DNA from: Armigeres subalbatus
Taxonomy: Eukaryota > Arthropoda > Insecta > Diptera > Culicidae
Length of the DNA: 64,000 nucleotides
NCBI RefSeq assembly: GCF_024139115.2
Contig: NC_085140.1
Location: forward strand, 291,677,293-291,741,292
Direction of reading: 5' to 3'
Shown here: positions 45,421 to 56,227 of the stretch, piece by piece
Position numbering within the stretch: position 1 is the first letter of the stretch
Layout: each line of letters starts with the position of its first letter
The notes under the pieces: model-generated
The model's database searches: none
What the model was told of the DNA's origin: nothing
The model's input: the letters and a program-made list of their open reading frames with translations, nothing else
Position numbers and translations under genes: made by a program

Positions 45421-46155
45421 AGGCGGCAGTTAACGATGGTGGAGCGACGGTCGGCCAGCCTCATTGGAGTGAAAATTTTGCCCGGTTGCGGTCCAAGCGA
45501 CAACGGCTGCCGCGTTGATGTTGATCGCGTCGTCGATGGTGGAGCTGCGGTAATTGTTGATAGTAAATGCAGTCATTTAAAGTAAATCGATTCTTTTGAT
45601 TACCATGATACCTTGGAAAAATTTTGTTAAGCTGAGAGGATTTTTCCGAAGTGCAACAACTAGTGACCAGCACACTCTTGGAGTTCAGTAAATTCTTCTA
45701 GCAAGATTCTGAATTTGGTTATGTTCTGTTAGTGATTTCCAATGCGTACCATTGAGATAAATAACAATATAAAATTGGTCAATTGGAGAAAAACTTCGAT
45801 TAGTTACGCAGAACTTCGGTTAGTTCAAAAATTTAATTGCATGGATGATATCAGTAGCAGTCAACTAAAATTTTCATTTTTGCTGTTGGGGATTGGAATT
45901 GCGCATTATCCAAGGTTAATCGGTTCTTTTTATAACCAAAATTTTATACAAGAGAATATTTATCCGAAACTATTTTTATTCAAAGTGCAAATAGGGATGG
46001 CGACAGTTCAATCAAAACGATGCCGTCAGTAGCGAAATCGCGAGGTGCGCCTTCAGCGATTTGACGGTAATTATCCTTGATTACTGACATATCAATGGTT
46101 AAAAACAGTAAAGATTGCAATTTAACCTGACAAATTGTTATTTGCAGTAGAAATA
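45421..46155. other. No gene seen
   Basis: The first 250 bases are GC-richer and the rest AT-rich. A pair of related words (TCCGAA..., TTTGTTAAGCTGAG and GGTTAATCGGTTCTTTT) suggests an old duplicated repeat. Short frames here are not convincing. Confidence 0.35.
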
Positions 46156-46698
46156 GGGTAAAGTGCCCATTAGTGGACCATCCAGACATTTTTTCATTAT
46201 TACAGCAAAATGGAAACATTTTCCTATGAAATTCCATCGGGCGAACCTACCTTACAGTCCAGTCCTACCTTACATGATTTGATTACATGCATTGAAAATG
46301 CTATTGAAAGTAAAATTGGTTGATTTTTTATAATTCTATAGAAAATAAACACAAGAGTGTCCATTGTAGGAATATTTTGGGGGGACCATAATAGGGAAGA
46401 AGAACGTCCCGAAACGAAACATGAAAATCAAATGAAGTGTCGACTATAGGGAAGCAATTTCCTATTATAGACCCCCAGGGGGTCTACTATGGGGCATATT
46501 TAGTCCGACTTTACAATGTTAATTTCAATGAATAACGTCGTATATTTGAGTGGTTTATGCATGTATCGTGAAGAGGAGATGCAGAGCTTGATATTAGATA
46601 ACACGCAAAATAATTATTTTAAAAATTTCCACTCCTTATGCCAGGAAGAGCAAAATTTCGCTACTAGGGGGTCCACTATTGGGCTTTTTACACTACCC
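46156..46698. mobile_element. 543-bp MITE-like element (GGGTAAAGTGCCCA ends)
   Basis: Inverted ends: GGGTAAAGTGCCCATTAGTG on the left and GGGTAGTGTAAAAAGCCCAA on the reverse right, both followed by a TAGTGGACC word. CTATTATAGACCCCC and GGGGGTCTACTATGG form an inner palindrome near 46470. No protein recognised. Confidence 0.65.
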
Positions 46699-47035
46699 AA
46701 ATTAAGTTAAGCTCATTTAGAAGATTTTTCGAAAAATAAAAAAACAACAATGAAATTGAATTTTTAAGTGAAAACCCTAACAAATTAAACAAACAAAACT
46801 AAACTTCTCATATTATACAAAACTCGAGAATTTAACAATTTTGACTTAATTACATAAATATATCAGTTACTTTCAAAATGTAAATTTTTAATAGTCGTTA
46901 TCCAACAAATTTCATGTTTTGAATATTGCTCGAAACCAGTGTTGTCTCAAAAGGAATCCAAAGAAAAATTTTGTAATATTCATGAATGATGGGACTTTTG
47001 CTAGGTTCTTCATTTCGCCAAACTGTTTTACGTAG
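46699..47035. other. No gene seen
   Basis: AT-rich spacer between two MITEs, with no supported feature. Confidence 0.5.
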
Positions 47036-47039
47036 TTAA

Positions 47040-47236
47040 GGTCACTCCTGTCCTGACAGAATCCAAGTTTCAAAGTGCTCGCGTTTTCGGGGGCACACCA
47101 CTTGATACGGAGGCGGCAGACAACTGTAATTTTTGTTGATTCAGCTTTGCTGTGTCAGTTGTGCGTTGCTTCCTTACCGATTGGTGTGCCCTGAAAACGC
47201 GAGCACTTTAAAAACTTGGATTCTGTCAGAGTGACC
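47040..47236. mobile_element. 197-bp palindromic MITE, TSD TTAA (second copy of the 28615 family)
   Basis: GGTCACTCCTG at the left end and its reverse at the right, flanked by TTAA at 47036-47039 and 47237-47240. It shares the GCTCGCG, GGGCACACCA and CGGAAGC-type words with 28615-28836. Confidence 0.85.
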
Positions 47237-47312
47237 TTAACGTCGGGCGGACGTGTCTTGTACAACCCTTATATTTTTTCTTCAGTGGCTTTACATTCCA
47301 ACTGGAACTTCT

Positions 47313-47942
47313 GGGGCATCAAAATCCGTACACTTAAGCTCATCAGTATATGAAAATGCTTGCACAAAATTCAAATCCAAATGAAACGATTTTCATCTGT
47401 ATCAATGCACAAAGGCCTCTAGTTCTGAAGTGTACAACATTTATACATTAAAAACTACGAAAAACAAGGTAAAATACTGAACCAAATCCTGAATCGCGAT
47501 ACGTCCACCGTGGACGGAGGATCAAAATCCGTACAGCATTTTTTTAACTAAATAATAAAAGTGAAATAGACTGTTTAACTAAACTACCACTGTAAATAGT
47601 TCAATACGCACCTTGAGAAGCGATCCCTTCGATTTAAATTCCGCTTATTTTTACTTCATGATTTGCAGGTTGTATCTAAAACACGGATACTTTTGGTGGT
47701 ATAATGTTCTACACGAAAAAAATGGCGCCAGAAACTCAACGATTCGTGGGTGGTGATTAGTTTTTGATTAATTTTGTTTAAACTACAAAGCCTACTCTTC
47801 ATCTTATTGATTTAAAAGCTCACTGTCAAGTATATGAACAGGATAAGATAAATTATTCACAAATTGATTACAGTAAACCCCCTTCAATTAAATAATATCT
47901 CATAAAGTGGATGGACATCGGTGCTGTACGGATTTTGGGCCC
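47313..47942. mobile_element. MITE-like element with CAAAATCCGTACA ends
   Basis: GGGGCATCAAAATCCGTACA on the left is met by GGGCCCAAAATCCGTACA on the reverse right. An internal direct copy, ATCAAAATCCGTACAGC, lies at about 47520, so the element may be composite. No target duplication was found. Confidence 0.55.
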
Positions 47943-48099
47943 ACGACATTTCCTCAGTTATTAATTAAAGCTTTTCTATATCCGCCATTGCATGAATATG
48001 TAATGTGGCTAGTACAATGGATACTCTATGCCCAAGGAGTCGAGAATGTTTCCAACCCAAAATATCCTAGACCGAACCAAGAATTGAACTCGCCATCTC

Positions 48100-48154
48100 G
48101 CTCAGAGACGAGCCAGCCTCGGGCTGAAAGTCTCCTTAATAAAGACAAAAAAAA
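48100..48154 (+). mobile_element. Ultra-short SINE-like insertion (hairpin plus A-tail), 13-bp TSD
   Basis: AACTCGCCATCTC at 48087-48099 and 48155-48167 flanks a 55-bp insert. The insert holds GAGAC-GAG-CCAGCC and GGGCTG-AAA-GTCTC, which fold into one hairpin, followed by CTTAATAAAGAC and an A-run. A similar insert is at 53788-53845 on the other strand. Long direct repeats and a terminal A-tail are signs of LINE-mediated retroposition. Confidence 0.75.
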
Positions 48155-48406
48155 AACTCGCCATCTCCGGATTGGCAATCCTACGCCGTTGCTTGCAGGG
48201 CTACTGAAGACTGGTGCCTACGGCTATCATATGCCCGGCTAGGCCAGAAGTTTTTTTAGCAAAAGTGATTGTATGAAGATTTGTGAGCTTCTTCCGACTA
48301 TTCATAAAATATATCATGCATTCATATCATCCATTGAAACTGCGATTACGCAAGAAAGTCAGCTATTAGGAAGGGTATCCAATTAACCTATATGTGTATT
48401 GCGAAA

Positions 48407-48625
48407 AATGCATTCCGCAATCGAAACAAGAATAATGATGAAAATTCGGAAAAACGTGTTAATACAATGTGCAGCCATTTACGTTTGAGCCTAAATATAT
48501 GCAATTTGATGTTCATGAAATGTTGCTACATGGTGCCGCTGAATTTCGCTAGCAAACTTTTTCTATTCTGCGGTTTCAAACAACTCAATGTATCGAATTT
48601 TGCACTGACCTTATAAACTGTTGAA
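48407..48625. repeat. Inner inverted repeat, right
   Basis: Reverse complement partner of 40413-40630 at roughly 85-90% identity by eye. It contains GTGCCGCTGAAT at 48533-48544. Just left of it (48168-48406) I see no other feature. Confidence 0.85.
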
Positions 48626-51290
48626 AAGTAAAATTTTTGGAAAAACACCCTCCTGGAATTCACAGAGGCAGCAAAGGACACCCCAATGATGGTGCCTACG
48701 GGTGTCATATGTTTGGCTAGGCCAGGGGTTTTGAGAAAAAAGTGTTTCAATATTTGCTAATTTCTCTCATATTTTCCACTGAAATCGTCTTTGCTCGAAC
48801 TATTGAAAAGTTCAATTTTTGGAAAAACACCCTTCTGGAATTCACAGAGGCAGCAAAGGACACCCCAATGATGGTGCCTACGGGTGTCATATGTTTGGCT
48901 AGGCCAGGGGTTTTGAGAAAAAAGTGTTTGAATATTTGCTAATTTTCCTCATATTTTCCACTGAAATCGTCTTTGCTCGAACTATTGAAAAGTTCAATTT
49001 TTGGAAAAACACCCTTCTGGAATTCACAGAGGCAGCAAAGGACACCCCAATGATGGTGCCTACGGGTGTCATATGTTTGGCTAGGCCAGGGGTTTTGAGA
49101 AAAAAGTGTTTGAATATTTGCTAATTTTCCTCATATTTTCCACTGAAATCGTCTTTGCTCGAACTATTGAAAAGTTCAATTTTTGGAAAAACACCCTCCT
49201 GGAATTCACAGAGGCAGCAAAGGACACCCCAATGATGGTGCCTACGGGTGTTATATGTTTGGCTAGGCCAGGAGTTTTGAGAAAAAAGTGTTTGAATATT
49301 TGCTAATTTTCCTCATATTTTCCACTGAAATCGTCTTTGCTCGAACTATTGAAAAGTTCAATTTTTGGAAAAACACCCTTCTGGAATTCACAGAGGCAGC
49401 AAAGGACACCCCAATGATGGTGCCTACGGGTGTCATATGTTTGGCTAGGCCAGGGGTTTTGAGAAAAAAGTGTTTGAATATTTGCTAATTTTCCTCATAT
49501 TTTCCACTGAAATCGTCTTTGCTCGAACTATTGAAAAGTTCAATTTTTGGAAAAACACCCTCCTGGAATTCACAGAGGCAGCAAAGGACACCCCAATGAT
49601 GGTGCCTACGGGTGTCATATGTTTGGCTAGGCCAGGGGTTTTGAGAAGAAGCTGTTTGAATATTTGCTAATTTTCCTCATATTTTCCACTGAAATCGTCT
49701 TTGCTCGAACTATTGAAAAGTTCAATTTTTGGAAAAACACCCTCCTGGAATTCACAGAGGCAGCAAAGGACACCCCAATGATGGTGCCTACGGGTGTCAT
49801 ATGTTTGGCTAGGCCAGGGGTTTTGAGAAAAAAGTGTTTGAATATTTGCTAATTTTCCTCATATTTTCCACTGAAATCGTCTTTGCTCGAACTATTGAAA
49901 AGTTCAATTTTTGGAAAAACACCCTTCTGGAATCCACAGAGGTAGCAAAGGACATCCCAATGATGGTGTCTACGGGTGTCATATGTTTGGCTAGGCCAGG
50001 GGTTTTGAGAAAAAAGTGTTTGAATATTTGCTAATTTTCCTCATATTTTCCACTGAAATCGTCTTTGCTCGAACTATTGAAAAGTTCAATTTTTGGAAAA
50101 ACACCCTTCTGGAATCCACAGAGGTAGCAAAGGACATCCCAATGATGGTGTCTACGGGTGTCATATGTTTGGCTAGGCCAGGGTTTTGAGAAAAAGTGTT
50201 TGAATATTTGCTAATTTTCCTCATATTTTCCACTGAAATCGTCTTTGCTCGAACTATTGAAAAGTTCAATTTTGGAAAAACACTCTCCTGGAATTCACAG
50301 AGGCAGCAAAGGACACCCCAATGATGGTGCCTACAGGTGTCATATGTTTGGCTAGGCCAGGGGTTTTGAGAAAAAGTGTTTGAATATTTGCTAATTTTCC
50401 TCATATTTTCCACTGAAATCGTCTTTGCTCGAACTATTGAAAAGTTCAATTTTGGAAAAACACCCTCCTGGAATTCACAGAGGCAGCAAAGGACACCCCA
50501 ATGATGGTGCCTACGGGTGTCATATGTTTGGCTAGGCCAGGGGTTTTGAGAAAAAGTGTTTGAATATTTGCTAATTTTCCTCATATTTTCCACTGAAATC
50601 GTCTTTGCTCGAACTATTGAAAAGTTCAATTTTTGGAAAAACACCCTCCTGGAATTCACAGAGGCAGCAAAGGACACCCCAATGATGGTGCCTACGGGGG
50701 TCGGAAGTGCGGCTTGGCCAGGGCTTTTGAGAAAAAAGTGTTTGAATATTTGCTAATTTTCCTCATATTTTCCACTGAAATCGTCTTTGCTCGAACTATT
50801 GAAAAGTTCAATTTTTGGAAAAACACCCTTCTGGAATCCACAGAGGCAGCAAAGGACATCCCAATGATGGTGTCTACGGGTGTCATATGTTTGGCTAGGC
50901 CAGGGGTTTTGAGAAAAAAGTGTTTGAATATTTGCTAATTTTCCTCATATTTTCCACTGAAATCGTCTTTGCTCGAACTATTGAAAAGTTCAATTTTTGG
51001 AAAAACACCCTCCTGGAATTCACAGAGGCAGCAAAGGACACCCCAATGATGGTGCCTACGGGTGTCATATGTTTGGCTAGGCCAGGGGTTTTGAGAAAAA
51101 AGTGTTTGAATATTTGCTAATTTTCCTCATATTTTCCACTGAAATCGTCTTTGCTCGAACTATTGAAAAGTTCAATTTTTGGAAAAACACCCTCCTGGAA
51201 TTCACAGAGGCAGCAAAGGACACCCCAATGATGGTGCCTGTGGGTGTCGTATGTCTGGCTAAGCCAGGAGTTTTGAGATAGAAGTTTTTC
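48626..51290 (+). repeat. 182-bp satellite array, right arm (about 15 copies, inverted)
   Basis: The same 182-bp unit as in the left arm but in the opposite orientation. Some units share private variants not common on the left (CCCTTCTGG for CCCTCCTGG; a GACATCCCAATGATGGTGTCT type). One unit at 50690-50720 has a cluster of substitutions. Confidence 0.97.
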
Positions 51291-51916
51291 AAAGACCACA
51301 TCATTTTCTGGGCTGGGCTTTTTTTAAATATTCATTCCGTTGTGAGCTGTTGTTCCATCTTTTTTTTTTGTTAGAGCCTCTAGTTTTCCTTTTTGCTCGT
51401 TTGTTTTTCTCTGAAACAATCTGCATTTTTTTTTCTGGAGCCAATTCCAGAAAAAAACACCCTTTACAGTTCAGCAAATGTGCCTAAGAAAATCGTTTGT
51501 TCGACAATATTTTATACATAATTTTTTCACATACAAATTTTGTTTGCTCAGTGGGCCGGACCAGCCACTCTTGAACTGCTAAAAAAAAGTTGCTATGGAA
51601 AATGGAATGCTTAACGGTTTGCACTTGGTTTTATTTCTCACCTTTATTTATGCAAAGCTTTCGGGCATTCATATTCGGAAGTGTTCATTTCGGCATTACT
51701 CAAGTGTGAAATAATGAACTTCACACATCGCGATTCAGCGGCACGCGGACATTTCTTGTGCAATTCAGCGGCACATTTACTTCGCAGGGATGCCCTATCA
51801 GCATCTCGCTTGCTTGCGCTGTCGAGCAGTCTTGCTCGATGGATCGAGCAGCCTTGGGCCATCGAGCAATCTTGCTCGATGGATCGAGCAGCCTTGCTCG
51901 CGCATTTAATTGCGAT
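51291..51916. repeat. Outer flank and terminal inverted repeat, right
   Basis: About 51775-51916 is the reverse counterpart of 29403-29560, with GATGCCCTATCAGCATC and GCTCGATGGATCGAGC-type palindromes. ATTCAGCGGCAC occurs twice, at 51733-51744 and 51763-51774. 51291-51700 is unique AT-rich DNA without a counterpart on the left. Confidence 0.8.
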
Positions 51917-51926
51917 GATCATATTA

Positions 51927-52148
51927 AATGTTCTTCCCTGGTACATGCAATTGTCTCTTGGTTTGAGTCGATTATGTATTTACATTATATACAAAGTCGA
52001 TAGGGAAACATTATAGGAACTATGGGAAAGTGTTTCAAATTAATTGTATGGTCGATAATGAATGTGGTTTATTCACATTAACAACTTTATCAACCTTTCT
52101 TTACTGCAACATATCAAACAATTTGAACTCCTATATCTATACACTACA
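51927..52148. repeat. 5' LTR, right part
   Basis: Matches 56006-56227 with a single visible difference (GGAAC against GGCAC), and ends CACTACA. Confidence 0.9.
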
Positions 52149-53093
52149 TTCGCCCTCTTCTCTACGCTAAGTAAATTCCATATTAGCTCAAAGTTTATTA
52201 GTTTAGAAGAATATACATTTGGTTATATGTTACAATTAATTAATTCATTCACATTCTGCGAAAGGTAAATTGTTTTTAAATCTAGATTTCTTCTAGATCA
52301 ATACAAAATAAATCCATAATATCCAAAATTTAATTTTAATTCCATCCAAATTAAATCTCTATGAAATATAAAACCAGACCAACCCAAATCTGAACGATAC
52401 CAAAATTCAAATCATCGTTAAATCTATAATGAATCAGATCTTAATCAAGACAAAACCAGGCATAAGTAAAGTTAAAATCCAAACAAATTGGCATCTTGTA
52501 CAATTCAAATTCAATCCAAATCAAATTAAATATAAAATATGTGATCCAATTCATTCCAAAGTTAAAATCAATTGAAATCTTATGAAATTGAAATTAAATT
52601 CAATCAAAATTATATTAAAAAAAAACAATTGCAAGTTCAATCCTGATCTAGATGAATTGCAAATATAAACAATTTAGATAATAGTGAAATTTCAGTCCAT
52701 TTCATCTAGTATTCGATTCAATCAAAAGCATATCTTAATCATATTCAAAAGGATCTTGAAAGATTCAAATTAATCAAACTTCAGTCCAATACAAATCCAA
52801 TCTGAGCCCAATCAAAGTAAATCCGAACCAAATTCAAATGTAATGAAAATACAGGTTAAATAATATCTAAGTTCATATCGAATTAAAATAAATTCAATTC
52901 AAAACAAAACAAATCCATTTATAATTCGATTTTAATTAAATTTGCGAACTAATTCAAATCCAATACAATGTAGTACAAATAATATTCTGACAAATACAAT
53001 CCGATCTAAATCCAAATTCTATTAAGATCCTATCCAACTTAAATAAAATCCTAATAGTTTTACTTTTGGTCCAACACAAATTCAATATAAGTA

Positions 53094-53460
53094 CAGTGTT
53101 GACCCGATTTTGTCACTCTCCGATTTTGTCTACCCCCGATTTCATCACGTCCCGATTTTGTCACCCCCAAAAATTTTTTTTTTCGTAAATAATACTAAAA
53201 ACAACATTGATTTTCATGAAATAACTTTCTCCGCCTGTAGTTTATTACGAACGACTTCTGAGTACCTGGGAAATATTCTGTAAGCAATTTCGACAAGAAA
53301 TAACGGGTACCGTTCACGCATTTGGCCTTTCCAAGGCATAAAATGATTCATATGTGGAATGAATTAAGAAAAAGAAAATATTTTTTTTTTCAATTTTGTC
53401 ACATACCCTGTTTTATCACCCCAAAATTCACCAGGGGGTGATAAAATAGGAATTTTACTG
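53094..53460. mobile_element. 367-bp MITE, TSD TA (CAGT... ends)
   Basis: TA at 53092-53093 and 53461-53462 flanks ends CAGTGTTGACCCGATTTTGTC and, reversed on the right, CAGTAAAATTCCTATTTTATC. Repeated CCGATTTTGTCAC words occur inside. The TA target and CAGT ends suggest Tc1/mariner or pogo relatives. Confidence 0.75.
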
Positions 53461-53787
53461 TATAACCAAATTAAAATTTAATTTCAATCACATCTAGATC
53501 CAAATTCATTTTTGAATCACATTTAAACTAAATTCATTACAAATTAAATACAAACTCAATTAAAATCAATGAAAATTCGATCAAAATTACTCTCAAATCA
53601 AAGTCATTTTTAATCAATTAAAACAAGAACAAATTCCAATCGAAATTAAATCATTCAATCCTTATCCATACCCAACAAAATAATTCAGTTCCCGCCTGAC
53701 AATCCAGTCGAAACCAGATAAAATGTAAATAAAAATTCAATTTAGACCGATTGACTTATATCCAATTCAATATAAATCCATTTTTCT

Positions 53788-53845
53788 TTTCCTTTTTTTT
53801 TTTCTTTTTTTAGGAGACTTGCAGCCCGAGGCTGGCTCGTCTCCG
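53788..53845 (-). mobile_element. Second ultra-short SINE-like insertion, 12-bp TSD
   Basis: ATCCATTTTTCT at 53776-53787 and 53846-53857 flanks a 58-bp insert. On the minus strand the insert is GGAGACGAGCC, AGCCTCGGGCTG, CAAGTCTCC and then an A-rich tail. It has the same hairpin core and length class as 48100-48154. Confidence 0.75.
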
Positions 53846-54980
53846 ATCCATTTTTCTAATTCCATCCTAATTTTATTCTTGTCCGAGTTCAACTTGATAC
53901 AAACATTGAACTCGAATCTGAATCTAATTCAAAATCTTGCTTGAACTTTATTTAATGCAAATTCAATCTAATGCAAATTTCATCAAAATCCAATCATAAT
54001 CATGACCAAATCCAATCCAAATAAAATCCAATTCAAATGCAATCGAATCAAATTCAATTCCAACCCATGTTCGATTCGAATCCAATTTTCAAATTCAATC
54101 ATATTCCAAGTCAAATCCGATTGCAATCCAACCTTAATCCAATCTAAATCTAGTTTAATTTAAATTTGTAATTTGTTTATTTTATTGGACACGAAAACCT
54201 ATTAGTGTGACACTTTGTATCAGGTCACACTTTGTATCAAATCCAAATCCAAGTCAAATTCGATCCAATCCTGATTTAAATCCAATCCGAATTATATCTA
54301 AAACCAATCCAATTCAATCAAATTGAAATCCATACTAAATCCTATTGAATCTTATACAAATCCATTCTAAGTCCAATCCAAATCCTAACTAAATTCCAAA
54401 TTCAATCCAAACCAAAACAGAACCAATTCAAATCCGATTCATATCCACTCTGATAAAATTCAAATCCATTTTACATATGATTGAAATCCAAATCCAAACC
54501 AAGCACAATCTAAATCAATTTCCAAATCCAATCCGAATGCATCAAAATCCAATCAAACCCAAATCCAAATAAAATCCTATCCAAATATAATTCAAATCCA
54601 GTTCAATTCACAATACAAGCCTAATCCAAGTCCAATGCGATCCAAGTCATACCCAATCTAAATCCAATCCAAATCTGATCCAAGCCAAGTAAAAACCTAT
54701 CAATCCAAATCCGATCCAAATCGCAACTTAACCAAATGCGATTAAATTTTAATTGGAATCCAATTAAGTATAACCCAATGATCCAATGATCCAATTGTTA
54801 TTAGTTATTTGAAAAAATCAAAGTCGTAGAACTCTTCAACACCTGTCATTTCATCTTATTTTATTTTATTCCAATTGAAATTCCAGTCTATTTATATCTC
54901 ATACTTTTGATTATTTATTCTATAAAATTGTTATATTTTCATCCAGCGGCAATTTTATTATCATAACAGAACTCACTCGT

Positions 54981-55620
54981 TCGAACCTTTGTAATTGAGT
55001 CGGAGCCCACTCGTCCGTCTCATTCAATTTTTTTTTTTATCAAAATTTTGTTTTGGGACCCCCTTGTCTACACTTCATACACAGACACCTACTTGTCCTG
55101 CTTCCCATTGCCGTGTCGGAAACCACTCGTCCGAACGTTTAAATAGAGCCGGATCCCACCCGTCCGCTCTTCATTTTTTTTTCTTTTGTTTTTTTTTTTA
55201 CAAAATTGTGTTGGAACCCACTCGTCCACACTATTTGCAGGTACCCACTCGTCCTGCCTTTTCATTATCGTGTCGGAACCCACTCGTCCGCACGTTTAAA
55301 TAGAGCCGGATCCCACTCGTCCGCTCTTCATTTTTTTTTATCAAAATTGTGTTGGAACCCACTCGTCCACACTACTTGCAGGTACCCACTCGTCCTGCCT
55401 TTTCATTATCGTATCGGAACCCACTCGTCCGCACGTTCAAATAGAGCCGGATCCCACTCGTCCGCTCTTCATTTTTTTTCTATCAAAATTGTGTTGGAAC
55501 CCACTCGTCCACACTACTTGCAGGTACCCACTCGTCCTGCTTTTTCATTATCGTATCGGAACTTACTCGTCCGAACGTTTACAATTGAGCTGGATCTCAC
55601 TCGTCCGCTCTTTACTTAAT
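54981..55620 (+). repeat. ~140-bp tandem repeats rich in CCCACTCGTCC
   Basis: About four units with period near 140 bases, anchored at TCGGAACCCACTCGTCCG near 55116, 55268, 55410 and 55554. Each unit contains up to four CCACTCGTCC words, separated by AGAGCCGGATC, TTTATCAAAATTGTGTTGG and CTTGCAGGTA. It lies directly upstream of the 3' LTR. Frames through it are repeat artefacts. Confidence 0.85.
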
Positions 55621-55741
55621 ACTTAATTTTCTTTTTTTTTTTGCACGCCAGGAACCTACTCGTTCTGCGTTCACAAACGTCCGAAATCAACCGTTCTCCT
55701 TTATTTCGTCACAAGCCGTTTGATACCTACCAACTTCGCCA

Positions 55742-56227
55742 TGTCGTATCCATACAATTTTTCAACCAGACACTGCACACACAAGCGTCTACTCGCACAA
55801 AGATTCGTCAATAGACTGAGGAATTCTCACGATCTTCTTTCTGCAATGCATCCCAGCTCAAAATACTTGCTATCTCTCTTCCTCTTTCTGTTATGCTTTA
55901 CAAACTCATTCTTACACTTGATAGATTCAGTCACACGAACATCATTCACATTCGTCGATTGCCTATTTCATTTCTTCTCAGTTCACATATATGCAGATCA
56001 TATTAAATGTTCTTCCCTGGTACATGCAATTGTCTCTTGGTTTGAGTCGATTATGTATTTACATTATATACAAAGTCGATAGGGAAACATTATAGGCACT
56101 ATGGGAAAGTGTTTCAAATTAATTGTATGGTCGATAATGAATGTGGTTTATTCACATTAACAACTTTATCAACCTTTCTTTACTGCAACATATCAAACAA
56201 TTTGAACTCCTATATCTATACACTACA
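55742..56227. repeat. 3' LTR (intact, 486 bp)
   Basis: TGTCGTATCC to CACTACA. It shows the uninterrupted GATCATATTA site used by the giant foldback element in the 5' LTR. Confidence 0.9.

Larger units (their letters stand above)
29403..51916. mobile_element. Giant (22.5 kb) foldback-like element with 182-bp satellite arms
   Basis: Direct repeats GATCATATTA at 29393-29402 and 51917-51926 flank it, and the intact LTR near 56000 has the word once. The outer ~150 bp are inverted repeats (ATTAAATGCGCGAGCAAGGC on both ends) made of short palindromic GCTCGATCCATCGAGC-like subrepeats. The left arm then carries about 57 copies of a 182-bp repeat and the right arm about 15 copies reversed. Inside these, a ~220-bp inverted pair (40413-40630 and 48407-48625) borders a 7.8-kb core. 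Long subrepeat-bearing inverted arms and a 9-11-bp duplication resemble foldback/Mutator-like elements. No transposase is recognised. The outermost few bases of the two tips do not match perfectly. Confidence 0.85.
52149..54980. other. Internal region of the LTR element: AT-rich (AATCCAAAT)-type DNA
   Basis: Nearly 2.8 kb made of drifting variants of CAAATCCAATCC/AAATTCAAAT words, with no long open frame on either strand. It is interrupted by a MITE (53094-53460) and a mini-SINE (53788-53845). This is non-coding filler in an element without gag or pol. Confidence 0.7.
29141..56227. mobile_element. Non-autonomous LTR retroelement inserted in the BEL RT (TSD ACTAT)
   Basis: ACTAT at 29136-29140 and 56228-56232 flanks the unit. 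The two LTRs start TGTCGTA and end CACTACA. The 5' LTR is split by the 22.5-kb foldback element (29141-29402 plus 51927-52148, 484 bp). The 3' LTR is intact (55742-56227, 486 bp). I count only about four differences between them, so the insertion is recent. The internal region (52149-55741) has no gag or pol; it is AT-rich low-complexity DNA plus a ~140-bp tandem block. No obvious primer-binding site follows the 5' LTR. The clade is unknown; a 5-bp duplication fits BEL or gypsy helpers. Confidence 0.85.

Noticed and set aside
49991..50677. A 228-codon minus-strand frame through the right satellite arm
   Set aside because: It is a chance read-through produced by unit-length variants and has no domain other than the repeat itself.
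29935..51290. Identity with the conserved mosquito satellite that produces abundant piRNAs
   Set aside because: I cannot confirm any sequence match from memory, and the unit length gave no support. Small-RNA mapping would be needed.
55089..55619. Open frames on both strands across the CCCACTCGTCC repeats
   Set aside because: Periodic low-complexity translation of the tandem repeat; no recognisable domain.
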